DNA from: Chloroflexia bacterium
GTDB lineage: Bacteria; Chloroflexota; Chloroflexia; DTKN01
Assembly (NCBI GenBank): GCA_016928715.1
Contig: JAFGKG010000016.1
Coordinates: forward strand, 1 to 39,686
DNA length: 39,686 nucleotides
Direction: 5' to 3'
This document shows positions 22,901-30,438 of the stretch, one piece after another (positions within the stretch are counted from its first letter, which is position 1; the number at the start of each line of letters is the position of its first letter). The position numbers were made by a program, and so were the translations under genes. The notes below the pieces were generated by a model. That model worked only from the letters and a program-made list of their open reading frames with translations, made no database searches and was not told the origin of the DNA.

Positions 22901-25358
22901 CGTTGTATTGGACCTGCTGGGCAATCCCCGCCACCACATCCTGGTGCGCGAGGACCTCTCGCCCTCCATGGTCCGCATGATGATCATGGAGATCCTGCGC
23001 CGCGGCCTGGCCGGCTGGGTGGTGCAGAACCGCCAGCCCGCCCTGCTCGAGGATACCTCCGAGGACCCCCGTTGGATCGAGCTGCCCGACACGCTCAAGG
23101 GCATCCAGTCGGCCCTGGCCGTCCCCCTCATGCGCGGCGAGGTCCTGGTAGGCGTGCTCACCCTGGTTCACCGTGAAAAGAGCTACTTTGGCAATAAGCA
23201 CCTGGAACTGATCACCTCCGTCGCCAACCAGGCCGCCATCGCCATCGACAATGCCCGCCTTTTTGAGGATGCCCAGCGCCGCGTGGCCCAACTCAACGCG
23301 CTGCTCGAGATTAATCAGAGCCTCTCCTCCGACCTGTCCATCCAGGAACTGCTCGAACTGGTCACCTTTAGCGCCCATGGCCTGCTCAATGCCAGCAATA
23401 CCGTGCTCTACCTGCTGGACAGGGATAAAAAGAACCTGCTCCCACAGGTCGCCCTGGGCGCCGACTCGATCGTCCTGCGCGAAACCCCCCTGGCCGTGGG
23501 CGAAGGACTGGCCGGCCTGGTCGTACAAAAACGGCACCCCCACATCCTCAACGAGGCCCACCTTAGTTCGATCTCCAAGCGGCTGGTCGCCCGTGAAGCC
23601 GAGCCCGAAGCCCTGCTGGCGGTGCCCCTGCTCCAACGGGGCCAGGCCGTCGGGGCGCTGGCGGTGGGCCGCTATGGGGCGGGCGTGCAGTTCGGCCCCA
23701 CCGATGAAGAAGTGGCCGAACTGCTGGCCTCCCAAGCCGTTGTCGCCCTGAACAACGCCCGTCTCTATGAGCAAGTACGCCGGCGGGCCGAAGACCTGGG
23801 TTCGCTCAACCGCATTGCCCGCACGGTCGGCTCGACCCTGGACCTGCAGCAGGTACTCAGCCAGATCATCGAGGAACTCAAGCTCTCCTTCCACGTCGAG
23901 GCCGGTTCGATCTTTTTGCTGGACGAGGAGGAGAACAACCTCTATTTCGCCACCACCCTGGAAGGAGGATTGGAGCGCTTTCAGGACGTGCGTATTCCCA
24001 TGGGAGTGGGCATCGCCGGTTATGTCGCCCAGAGCGGGGAGCCCACCATGGTCAACGATGTCTCCCAGGACCCCCGCTTTTACTCCAAGGTCAGCGAGGA
24101 CGTCGGCTTTGTCAACCGCTCCATCCTCTGCGTGCCGCTCATCAGCCGGGACCGCATCATCGGGGTCATCCAACTGCTGAACAAAACCGACGGCGATTTC
24201 CTGGAGGACGATCTCAGCCGGCTTCAAGGCATCGCCGCCACCGTGAGCGTGGCCATCGAAAACGCCGGCCTATACGAACAGACCGAGGAGGAGCGCGGTC
24301 GCCTCAACGCCATCCTGATCAGCACCACCGACCCCATCATCGTCACCGACGCCCAGCAGCGCCTGCTGCTGGTCAACCCGGCCGCCGCCCGTGACTTTGA
24401 CATCGACCCGCTCGAACAGGAAGGCGAACCCCTGCCCCAAGCCCTGCAGCACCGGGCCCTGATCCAGCTCTTTAACCAGGCCGTCGAAAGCAACCAGCCC
24501 ATCGTCGGCGAGATCACCCTGGAGGAGGGCGCGGTGACCCTGCACGTCAATATCTCGCCCGTCCGCGGCGTCGCCCAGCAGGCCCTCGGACACGTCGCCG
24601 TCATGCAGGATATCACCACGCTCAAAGAGCTGGACAAGATGAAGAGCGAGTTTGTAGCGACCGTCTCCCACGACCTCAAAACCCCCCTGACCGCCATCCG
24701 CGGCTTTGCCGACCTGATCAAAATGACCGGCAACATGGAGGAGCAACAAAAACAGTTCCTGGACCGGATCCGCGAGATTACCCAAGAGATGGCCAACCTG
24801 ATCACCGACCTGCTGGACATTGGCAAGATCGAGGCCGGCATCGAGATGGATCAGCTTCCCTGCGACCTGGGCGAACTAACCCAGGGCGTCGTGCGCGACC
24901 TGGTCCCCCGGGCCCGGGAAAAGAACATCGAGGTTGACCTCCAGGTCCCGCCAAGCGTTCCTAGCATCACCGGCGATCCCGACCGCCTCAAGCGCGTATT
25001 GACCAACCTGGTCGGAAATGCGATCAAGTACACTCCCGAGGGCGGTCACGTGCGGGTCACCCTGGCCCAAGAGGACAGTTATCTGGTCATGGCCGTCAAG
25101 GACGACGGCATCGGCATCGCCCCACGCGACCAAAAACAGCTCTTTCAAAAATTCTACCGCGTGCGCAGTGACGAAACCGCCCACATCGAGGGCACCGGCC
25201 TGGGACTGGCCATCGCCCGCTCCATCGTGGAACACCACGGCGGCCGCATCTGGGTGGAGAGCGAACTGGGCCAGGGCAGCACCTTTGCCTTCAGCCTGCC
25301 GCTGACCAGCGAGCCGGTTGAAACACCCCCAGGCAGTGACTCGACCCCAACGTCTTGA
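19998..25358 (+). CDS. Membrane sensor histidine kinase with HAMP, seven GAF domains and PAS
   Basis: A 1786-residue two-component kinase. A TM helix (residues 12-33), extracytoplasmic sensor region (about 34-177) and second TM (178-201) precede a HAMP linker (202-245). Seven GAF units follow (about 251-411, 421-577, 587-745, 757-923, 930-1094, 1098-1262 and 1267-1435), most ending in an NARL-type helix. Then come a PAS region (1436-1545) and HisKA with VSHDLKTPLTAIRG (phospho-acceptor His1558). The ATPase domain has NLVGNAIKYTPEGG, KDDGIGIAP and GTGLGLAIAR. GAFs 2 and 3 are close copies. No receiver domain is fused and no response regulator lies nearby. The start MNKLRFG is preferred; a longer reading would cross the promoter. 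Ligands are unknown. Confidence 0.93.
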   Translation: MNKLRFGLGSLSLEIIILSTLLVAIIVSAITWASNHTITQALEKAFDNQGRLTAFFLDSAIQSYSDLFDRHRLQQILDSLTEQDDDIHHISIFAEQEGQWITVASSDPERIGDVATGHELEPLETDEARFEKHTFEGIPTREIIAPIHVAGAVRATAAIFINLNKQQDYMQAQHLQNWAIASGGTLLLVLSLFFALRYLVIRPIGEITRTARQLAEGHFDLPDPSQNYNEIGQLSRAFYEMGNSLRQREVRLTALSEIGQAVNSLKQVDEIFRLLVERARDLLPFERFSIALLNQEGTHWSLTYSHGMDDLPERSYRITQGLPGWSVRTGESALIPDLLEDERADAPIEKEIIIRGCRSAIVVPLRRAEKIVGTLNVVGQGTNAYRSDDLALLDLLARQVETALQNARLLERERLRAEQLRALGEVNRQITSILDVDPLLHRVGEIIRETFGYHRAQVGLIEGEQLVFRTREDSQGQELPTLRIKLGDRSITSWVAQHREPLLVNDVTQDPRHHPAPTPDIDRTLSELAVPIMLGDEVFGVLDVQNTQKDTFSAEDLELLQTLAGNLAVALQNARLLQQERHRSEQLHALAQVNREITSILDQETLLRRVARIIQGTFGYHRVNVGLIEGDFLHFQARVGTPGEELLQIRLKVGEEGITGWVAGHGQPQLVNDVTQDPRYFAPPQPEADRALSEMAVPIVLGKNILGVLDVQSTRKGAFHEEDIGLLQTLAGNLAVALENARLYAEAQQQLQEQSALLSISASVSSTLRLEEVVRRVAIAMVEAMNVSACAISTWDRQSDSVVLLAEYASSDEVEQEWGQEIGRVYPLQDYPATQEVLESGVPLLVNLSDPQADPSEKQLLEEGDLKSLLMLPLQARDQIIGLVELFDAHKERPYSEREVTFCQLLANNAGLAIENARLYEQARQERDAVELLYQVGRALSAAIDMEQVLPRVLAQAVEKTGAYQGSIVVLDLLGNPRHHILVREDLSPSMVRMMIMEILRRGLAGWVVQNRQPALLEDTSEDPRWIELPDTLKGIQSALAVPLMRGEVLVGVLTLVHREKSYFGNKHLELITSVANQAAIAIDNARLFEDAQRRVAQLNALLEINQSLSSDLSIQELLELVTFSAHGLLNASNTVLYLLDRDKKNLLPQVALGADSIVLRETPLAVGEGLAGLVVQKRHPHILNEAHLSSISKRLVAREAEPEALLAVPLLQRGQAVGALAVGRYGAGVQFGPTDEEVAELLASQAVVALNNARLYEQVRRRAEDLGSLNRIARTVGSTLDLQQVLSQIIEELKLSFHVEAGSIFLLDEEENNLYFATTLEGGLERFQDVRIPMGVGIAGYVAQSGEPTMVNDVSQDPRFYSKVSEDVGFVNRSILCVPLISRDRIIGVIQLLNKTDGDFLEDDLSRLQGIAATVSVAIENAGLYEQTEEERGRLNAILISTTDPIIVTDAQQRLLLVNPAAARDFDIDPLEQEGEPLPQALQHRALIQLFNQAVESNQPIVGEITLEEGAVTLHVNISPVRGVAQQALGHVAVMQDITTLKELDKMKSEFVATVSHDLKTPLTAIRGFADLIKMTGNMEEQQKQFLDRIREITQEMANLITDLLDIGKIEAGIEMDQLPCDLGELTQGVVRDLVPRAREKNIEVDLQVPPSVPSITGDPDRLKRVLTNLVGNAIKYTPEGGHVRVTLAQEDSYLVMAVKDDGIGIAPRDQKQLFQKFYRVRSDETAHIEGTGLGLAIARSIVEHHGGRIWVESELGQGSTFAFSLPLTSEPVETPPGSDSTPTS

Positions 25359-25383
25359 AGATTTGCCCAAAAAGGGGTATAAT
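25355..25383 (+). promoter_or_regulatory. Promoter for phzF
   Basis: TTGAAG (25355-25360), a 17-nt spacer and a perfect TATAAT (25378-25383). The -35 box overlaps the kinase stop codon (TGA 25356-25358). The phzF start is 51 bp downstream. Confidence 0.7.
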
Positions 25384-25433
25384 AAGAGCGCACACGGAAA
25401 ACCCCCTGGCGTATCGAGAACGACGAGGGCCAC

Positions 25434-26324
25434 ATGCACTGGATCGATTTTTGGGTCGTGAACAGTTTTAGCGAGCAGTTGTTTCGGGGCAACCCGGCCG
25501 GCGTGGTGCTGGACGAGGGCGAATTGAGCAATGAGGAGTTGGGCCTGATCGCCCAAACCATGTGCGCCTGCGAAACCGTCTTTGTCCTGCCCAGCCAAAG
25601 GGCCGATCTGCGCCTGCGCTGCTTTACCAGTACCTGCGAACTGGCCTTTTCCGGTCACGCCTTCCTCGCCGCCCTACACCTCCTGGCCGAAATAGGCCGG
25701 GTCGATACGGGCGCGGAACTGAAAATCGAAACCCTCTCTGGAATTGTCAACTGCTCGTGGGAACGCTTTGGGCCCGACCTGTTGCCCATGTTGGAAATCC
25801 CCCTGCCCCGTTTTGAAGCCATTGACATCGATCGAGATGCACTGGCCGAGGCGCTGCTGGTCTCCACGGAAGCATTCCACCCTCACTGGACGATGCAAAC
25901 GCACGCTCTCTATTTGCTGGTGCCCTTCCAACATCGGCATACACTGCTTAACCTCTATCCAGATTTCCGCCGACTGAGCCGCTTGGGGCTGGAACACGAC
26001 GTGACCAGCTTTGTCTGTTTTGCCGAGACGGAGCAGCAGGATCTTGACTGGAGCCTGCGCCTCTTTGCCCCGGGATTGGGGGTCAATGAGGATCTGGTCA
26101 GTGGAACAGCCCATGGGGTGGTAGCAGCCTATCTCATCGAGCAGGGCATCCTGCCATGCCGCCACGGGGCCAACAATTTCTGGCAGGGGGAGCAGGGAGA
26201 CTATATGAAACAACGTGGCCAAGTTCGCGTCGTCTGCCACACTGAGGCCACCGGGCACCCCGCCCAGATACGTATCGGGGGCTTTGCCATCACCGCCGTC
26301 CAAGGACGACTGCGTGTCTCCTAG
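25434..26324 (+). CDS. PhzF-family isomerase/epimerase
   Basis: A 296-residue member of the PhzF fold (diaminopimelate-epimerase-like double barrel). Seen: VVNSFSEQLFRGNPAGVVL at the N-terminus, CETVFV with the conserved acidic residue Glu47, RCFTSTCELAFSGHAFLAAL (family: FTP..E...CGHAT) and GVNEDLVSGTAHGVVAAYLI (family: EDPVTGSAHG). The changes P-to-S and C-to-S in these motifs mark it as a divergent member. No phenazine genes are near, so the substrate is unknown. Only a weak GAGGG precedes the ATG. It follows the kinase by 75 bp but has its own promoter. Confidence 0.85.
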   Translation: MHWIDFWVVNSFSEQLFRGNPAGVVLDEGELSNEELGLIAQTMCACETVFVLPSQRADLRLRCFTSTCELAFSGHAFLAALHLLAEIGRVDTGAELKIETLSGIVNCSWERFGPDLLPMLEIPLPRFEAIDIDRDALAEALLVSTEAFHPHWTMQTHALYLLVPFQHRHTLLNLYPDFRRLSRLGLEHDVTSFVCFAETEQQDLDWSLRLFAPGLGVNEDLVSGTAHGVVAAYLIEQGILPCRHGANNFWQGEQGDYMKQRGQVRVVCHTEATGHPAQIRIGGFAITAVQGRLRVS

Positions 26325-26467
26325 TCGGCGTGTAATGGCCCACTGCCAAAGGCTGTCCTGCGCCAAGCCCAAAGAGCACCAAAGGGCCGGTCACTGGAAC
26401 GCCAAGGCAAAGTGCGGGTCAAGGACCAACTGAGAGGCCGTCGGAAAAACGAAAGGAGAAGGAAAGC

Positions 26468-26698
26468 ATGACCACCAAAGCCTACGTACTGATCGAGACC
26501 GCTATCGGCAGGACGCAACAGGTTGTAGAATCGCTGCGCAATATGCCCGGGGTCACCGCGGCCGATGCGGTGACCGGTCCCTACGACGTGATCATCGTCG
26601 TCGAGACCCGGGACCCCAATGAGGTCGGCAAACTGGTGATGAACGAGATCCACGGGCTGGACGGGGTCAACCACACCCTGACCTGCTTGACGATCTAG
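26468..26698 (+). CDS. Stand-alone Lrp/AsnC ligand-binding (RAM) domain protein
   Basis: A 76-residue protein that is only the C-terminal alpha-beta sandwich of Lrp/AsnC regulators: AYVLIETAIGRTQQVVESL, NMPGVTAADAVTGPYDVIIV and NEIHGLDGVNHTLTCL. It has no DNA-binding domain. Such proteins form ring oligomers and bind small molecules, often amino acids, and may pair with full-length Lrp proteins. AAGGAG lies 9 nt before the ATG. The 143-bp gap before it shows no promoter I can support. Confidence 0.88.
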   Translation: MTTKAYVLIETAIGRTQQVVESLRNMPGVTAADAVTGPYDVIIVVETRDPNEVGKLVMNEIHGLDGVNHTLTCLTI

Positions 26699-26740
26699 CC
26701 GCACCGGCGGGGACCGGCAAGCTCACGCGCAAGAGTACGA

Positions 26741-26820
26741 CACGGATTGCACGGAGGTCAAGCGCGGATTCCCTTGCCGCTTACCACTGGTTGCAGACCA
26801 TGGGATCCGTGCAATCCGTG
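26741..26820. repeat. 15-bp perfect inverted repeat (CACGGATTGCACGGA family)
   Basis: CACGGATTGCACGGA (26741-26755) and its exact reverse complement (26806-26820) are separated by 50 nt. A third partial copy, CAATCCGTG, lies at 26831-26839. It fills the stretch between the RAM-domain gene and the TPP riboswitch and looks like a dispersed repeat; it could also end the upstream transcript. Confidence 0.6.
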
Positions 26821-26862
26821 GCGTGCTCTGCAATCCGTGAAGGATCTGTTCCCCAATCTAAA

Positions 26863-26951
26863 AGGGGGAGCCGAGTAAGGCTCGGCTGAGAGGTCGGCCC
26901 CGATCGCCGACGACCCCGGAACCTGATCTGGATAATGCCAGCGTAGGGAAA
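26863..26951 (+). promoter_or_regulatory. TPP riboswitch (THI element)
   Basis: The conserved blocks of the thiamin pyrophosphate aptamer are all present in order: GGGGGAGCC (26864-26872), GGCTGAGAGG (26884-26893), a variable stem-loop, ACCCCGGAACCTGATCTGG (26923-26941) and AATGCCAGCGTAGGGAA (26943-26959 region). TPP binding is expected to favour the terminator immediately downstream and shut off the thiN-transporter operon. I could not identify the promoter with confidence. Confidence 0.95.
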
Positions 26952-26963
26952 AAGGCATGATTT

Positions 26964-27004
26964 CGCCATCCTGGTCCAGAATCAGGCCAGGGTGGCGTCT
27001 TTTT
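26964..27004 (+). terminator. Riboswitch-controlled intrinsic terminator
   Basis: CGCCATCCTGG (26964-26974) pairs with CCAGGGTGGCG (26987-26997), an 11-bp stem with one G-T wobble, followed by TCTTTTT (26998-27004). It lies between the TPP aptamer and the thiN ribosome site, as expected for control by transcription termination. Confidence 0.85.
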
Positions 27005-27018
27005 CGTGGGAGGAACCT

Positions 27019-27690
27019 ATGCAAGCAGCCATTATCGCCAATGGGCCCATCGGGGACCGTCCGCCAGCTCTGCCCCCATTGCGCCAGGTCGACCTGGTCA
27101 TCGCCGCCAATGGCGGGGCGGCCAAGGCCCGCAGCCTGGGACTGTGCCCCGACCTCGTCATCGGCGACCTGGACTCTCTGGACCCGGCTACGGAACATTG
27201 GCTGCAGGAACGACGGGTCGCGATGCAGCAGCACCCCCGCGACAAGGACGAGACCGATTTGGAACTGGCCCTGCTCCACGCCGCCCGCGCCGGCGCCCAG
27301 AAAATAACCGTCCTGGGCGCTCTGGGCGGGCGTATCGACCAGACCCTGGCCAACCTGCAACTCCTGGCCCACCCGGCCCTGGCCGGCCTGGACGTGCGCC
27401 TGGTAGGGCCGGATTTCTCGCTCTTTTTGCTGCGCGGCGGCGAGAGCGGCGTCATCGAGGGCCACATTGGCGACACGGTTTCGCTGCTGCCGCTGTCGAC
27501 AAAAGCGCAGGGCATCCGGACCCAGGGGCTGCGCTGGGCTCTGAATGGCGACGACCTCGAGTTCGGGCCAGCCCGCGGGGTCAGCAACGAGCTGACCCAA
27601 CCCCGGGCCCGGGTGCACCTGGAACAGGGCTTGCTGCTGCTGATGCACCTGAGCGGGCCGGCCCCAGCGGAGCAAAAAAACCATGACTGA
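27019..27690 (+). CDS. thiN: Thiamine pyrophosphokinase
   Basis: A 223-residue enzyme that transfers pyrophosphate from ATP to thiamine, giving TPP. Family signatures: IAANGGAAKARSLG, VIGDLDSL (Asp50, Asp52), PRDKDETDLELAL (residues 73-85), VLGALGGRIDQTLANLQ and the late GVSNEL. Length is normal. The ATG has GGGAGGA 5 nt upstream; an earlier in-frame GTG at 26992 lies within the terminator stem and is rejected. It is the first gene after the TPP riboswitch and overlaps the permease start by 8 bp. Confidence 0.94.
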   Translation: MQAAIIANGPIGDRPPALPPLRQVDLVIAANGGAAKARSLGLCPDLVIGDLDSLDPATEHWLQERRVAMQQHPRDKDETDLELALLHAARAGAQKITVLGALGGRIDQTLANLQLLAHPALAGLDVRLVGPDFSLFLLRGGESGVIEGHIGDTVSLLPLSTKAQGIRTQGLRWALNGDDLEFGPARGVSNELTQPRARVHLEQGLLLLMHLSGPAPAEQKNHD

Positions 27691-28471
27691 ACGCAAGCGA
27701 GGCATGCGCCAGCGCCTCAAACGCTATGCTCCCCCCGCGCTCTCCCTGCTGCTGTTGCTGCTGCTGTGGCAGGGCTTGGGCTGGCTGGGCCTGGTCGAAC
27801 TATGGCTGCTGCCCTCGCCCAGCCAAATCGTAGCGGCCGGCGTCGAGGCCTGGCAAAAACTGGGCTTGGCCGGGCACACCTGGCAGACCCTCCAGGAGGC
27901 CCTGTTGGGCTTTTTGCTGGCCGTATTCGCCGGACTGGTCCTGGCCCTTTTGATCGACTTTTCGCCGCTGCTGCAACGGGCGATCTATCCGCTGCTGGTC
28001 GTGTCCCAGACCATCCCCATCATCGCTATCGCCCCCCTGCTGGTGCTCTGGCTGGGCTATGGCATCCAACCAAAAATCTTTGTCGTGGCCCTGGTCTGTT
28101 TCTTTCCCATCGTCGTCAGCACCGTCGATGGACTGCGCGCGGCCGATCCGGGCTGGATCGACCTGCTGCGCTCGCTGGGGGCCAAGCGCTGGCAGATCTT
28201 TGTCAAGGTGCGCTTTCCAGCCGCCCTGCCCTCCTTTTTCTCCGGCCTCAAGGTGGGCATCACCTACAGCGTGATCGGGGCAGTCATCGGGGAGTGGGTT
28301 GGCGGAAACAGGGGACTGGCCTTTTTCATGCGCCGCTCCCACAACGCCCTGCGCTTTGACCGCGAATTTGCCGGAATCGCGGTGACCTCGTTCCTGAGCG
28401 TGCTGCTCTTTCTGCTCGTGGCGGGCCTGGAACGGCTGCTCCTACCATGGTACGTGAAAGAGCAAGAGTAA
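27683..28471 (+). CDS. thiX: ABC transporter permease, thiamine-precursor type
   Basis: A 262-residue inner-membrane subunit of the NitT/TauT-like permease class, with about six hydrophobic helices. The coupling-helix EAA-type region reads DGLRAADPGWIDLLRSLGAK followed by RFPAALPSFF, and VIGEWVGGNRGLAFFM is typical of the class. The riboswitch and thiN point to import of a thiamine precursor such as hydroxymethylpyrimidine (the ThiXYZ type); the gene symbol rests on this context. It overlaps thiN and is followed after 14 bp by the binding protein. Confidence 0.85.
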   Translation: MTERKRGMRQRLKRYAPPALSLLLLLLLWQGLGWLGLVELWLLPSPSQIVAAGVEAWQKLGLAGHTWQTLQEALLGFLLAVFAGLVLALLIDFSPLLQRAIYPLLVVSQTIPIIAIAPLLVLWLGYGIQPKIFVVALVCFFPIVVSTVDGLRAADPGWIDLLRSLGAKRWQIFVKVRFPAALPSFFSGLKVGITYSVIGAVIGEWVGGNRGLAFFMRRSHNALRFDREFAGIAVTSFLSVLLFLLVAGLERLLLPWYVKEQE

Positions 28472-28485
28472 AGTGGAGGTGCAAC

Positions 28486-29475
28486 ATGTGGAAACGGTCC
28501 TATCTTTACTATGTCAGGATCGCGCTGATCGTTCTGGCTCTGGGCCCACTGGTAGCCTGTGGTGCCCCAACGGAGGAGACACCCTACCCGGTCACGCTCT
28601 CCCTGGACTGGGTGCCCAACACCAATCACAGCGGCTTTTACGTGGCCCTCGATCAGGGCTATTACGCCGAACAAGGACTGGCCGTCGACATCCAGATCCC
28701 GGCCGACCCGGCGGCAGCGCTGCGCCAGGTCGCCACCGGCAACACCGAATTCGGCGTCAGCTTTCAGGAGGAGGTTACCGTCTCCCGGGCCAATGACATC
28801 CCGGTCGTCTCGCTGGCCGCGATCGTCCAGCACAATACCTCCGCCTTTGCCTCCCTGGCCGATAGCGGCCTCGAAACGCCCGCGGACTGGGAGGGAAAGA
28901 AATACGGCTCCTACGGACAGCCCCTGGAGCCCCCCGTCATCGAGGGCCTGATGCGCTGCGCCGGCGCCGATTTCAGCCAGGTCGAGTTCGTCGACGTGGG
29001 CTTTGATGCCTATGCCGCCCTGATCAACGGTCAGGTGGACTTGATCTGGATCTTTATGGCCTGGGACGGCATCCAGGCCGAACTGCAGGGGCACCAGTTG
29101 AGCACGATCCCCCTCTATGGCAGCTGTATCCCCGACTATTACACGCCCGTCGTCATTGCCGGGGAGAAGACGATCGCCGAACAGCCCGAGCTGGTGAAAC
29201 GCTTTATGACAGCCACGGCCCGCGGCTACGAGTTTGCCATTGAGAATCCGCTCCAGGCGGCGAACATCCTGCTCAAATACGCCCCCGAAAACGACCCCGA
29301 GCTAATCCGGCGCAGCCAGGAATGGTTGAGCCCGCGTTACCAAGCCGATGCCCCCCAGTGGGGCTGGCAGCAGGAATCCACCTGGGGGGATTTTGCAAGC
29401 TGGCTCTACGAACGGGCACTGCTGCCCAAAGAGATCGAACCGCAGCAGGCCTTTACCAACGACTTTTTGCCCTAA
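28486..29475 (+). CDS. thiY: Thiamine-precursor ABC transporter substrate-binding lipoprotein (NMT1/THI5-like)
   Basis: A 329-residue periplasmic-binding-type lipoprotein. A signal peptide ends in a lipobox with Cys25 (LVACGAP). The NMT1/THI5-like domain has LSLDWVPNTNHSGFYVALDQ, GYYAEQGLAVDIQIPAD, QVATGNTEFGVSFQEEV and LINGQVDLIWIFMAWDG. The D-W-x-P-N-T-N-H-x-G-x-Y/F signature is characteristic of pyrimidine-precursor binding members. The start MWKRSYLYY (28486) follows GTGGAGG at 6 nt; an upstream in-frame ATG at 28447 lies within the permease gene. Regulation by the TPP riboswitch supports the role. Confidence 0.9.
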   Translation: MWKRSYLYYVRIALIVLALGPLVACGAPTEETPYPVTLSLDWVPNTNHSGFYVALDQGYYAEQGLAVDIQIPADPAAALRQVATGNTEFGVSFQEEVTVSRANDIPVVSLAAIVQHNTSAFASLADSGLETPADWEGKKYGSYGQPLEPPVIEGLMRCAGADFSQVEFVDVGFDAYAALINGQVDLIWIFMAWDGIQAELQGHQLSTIPLYGSCIPDYYTPVVIAGEKTIAEQPELVKRFMTATARGYEFAIENPLQAANILLKYAPENDPELIRRSQEWLSPRYQADAPQWGWQQESTWGDFASWLYERALLPKEIEPQQAFTNDFLP

Positions 29476-29486
29476 CATTGGCTCTA

Positions 29487-29586
29487 CTGAAAAAACCGCA
29501 AGGCGCCAAGGTCGCCAAGATTTTATAGTAGATTTTCTAAACACATGCCTTTCTTCGCGTTCTTGGCGTCTTGGTTCCTTTTTTCA
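29487..29586. repeat. Long imperfect inverted repeat between thiY and thiZ
   Basis: The left arm (29487-29520, starting CTGAAAAAAC and ending CGCCAAGA) mirrors the right arm (29561-29586, starting TCTTGGCG and ending CTTTTTTCAG). Nine terminal bases and about 14 inner bases pair, with extra bases in the left arm. The centre is AT-rich. It fills nearly all of the 142-bp gap in an otherwise tight operon and looks like a dispersed MITE-like element. Confidence 0.65.
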
Positions 29587-29617
29587 GGGCAGCCAACATT
29601 GCCAGAGGGACACCGCC

Positions 29618-30379
29618 TTGCACAAAGCCGCGCCAAAACTACAGCTATGCGGGATCCGCAAATCCTACTGGGAACAATGGGGCCATCTAGCCACCCTGGA
29701 CGGCATCGATCTGTACGCCAATGAGGGGGAGTTTGTCTCCCTGGTCGGACCCAGTGGTTGTGGCAAAAGCACGCTCTTTAACATCATCTGCGGCCTGGTG
29801 CCGACCGATGAGGGCACGGTCCTGCTGGACGGCCAGGACGTCGGCGGAAAGATCGGGCTCTTTGGCTATATGCCCCAGCAGGACCTACTGCTGCCCTGGC
29901 GCACGCTACTGGACAATGTGATCCTGGGCCCTGAAATCCGGGGCGAGGACCTGACCCAGGCCCGCCGACAGGCCCGCGAGCTGCTGCCCTTGTTCGGACT
30001 GGAGGGCTTTGAGCGCAATTATCCCGCCACACTCTCCGGGGGCATGCGCCAGCGGGCGGCCCTGCTGCGCACCTTCCTGGGCCGCCGCGAGGTGCTGCTG
30101 CTGGACGAGCCCTTTGGGGCGCTGGATGCCCTCACCCGGCGCCAGATGCAGAGTTGGCTGCTCCAGGTATGGCATCGCTTTAGACAGACCATCCTCTTTG
30201 TCACCCACGACGTAGAGGAGGCCATCTTTCTCTCCGACCGGGTTTACGTATTGAGCGAGAGACCGGCCCGGGTGCAGTTGGAATTGAGCGTCCCCCTATC
30301 CCGACCGCGCCAACGCCAACAGGTCACCGGGCCGGCCTTTGTCGAACTCAAGCAGCAACTGCTGGCGGCGCTGCTTTGA
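29618..30379 (+). CDS. thiZ: ABC transporter ATPase, thiamine-precursor type
   Basis: A 253-residue ATPase of the NitT/TauT class. Walker A is GPSGCGKST (residues 44-52), the Q-loop is YMPQQDLLLPWRTLLDNV, the signature is LSGGMRQRAALLRTFL, Walker B is VLLLDEPFGALD, and the switch is VTHDVEEAIFL. No in-frame ATG lies between the inverted repeat and the first conserved residues. A TTG at 29618 preceded by GAGGG gives MHKAAPKLQLCGIRKSYW and a normal family length. It probably powers the permease and binding protein upstream, although the repeat separates it from them. Confidence 0.85.
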   Translation: MHKAAPKLQLCGIRKSYWEQWGHLATLDGIDLYANEGEFVSLVGPSGCGKSTLFNIICGLVPTDEGTVLLDGQDVGGKIGLFGYMPQQDLLLPWRTLLDNVILGPEIRGEDLTQARRQARELLPLFGLEGFERNYPATLSGGMRQRAALLRTFLGRREVLLLDEPFGALDALTRRQMQSWLLQVWHRFRQTILFVTHDVEEAIFLSDRVYVLSERPARVQLELSVPLSRPRQRQQVTGPAFVELKQQLLAALL

Positions 30380-30388
30380 GATAGAAAC

Positions 30389-30413
30389 GGCCGACCCGCA
30401 GTGCGGGCCGGCC
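30389..30413. terminator. GC-rich hairpin between thiZ and the PspC gene
   Basis: An 11-base arm at 30389-30399 pairs with 30403-30413 with one mismatch (CCCGC/GCGGG inside GGCCG/CGGCC). It lies between the convergent thiZ and PspC stops. It has no strong T run; on the minus strand it is followed by GTTTCTAT. It is a probable bidirectional terminator. Confidence 0.55.
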
Positions 30414-30438
30414 AGGTCGATACCCTACGGGCAGCGGG

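Noticed and set aside
21933-24227. A 764-codon open frame antisense to the sensor kinase
   Set aside because: It mirrors the codon structure of the GAF repeats on the other strand, has no ribosome site, and its protein shows only shadow composition.
26758-27720. Long minus-strand open frame across the riboswitch and thiN
   Set aside because: It crosses the conserved aptamer and terminator and is the complement of a clear thiN gene.
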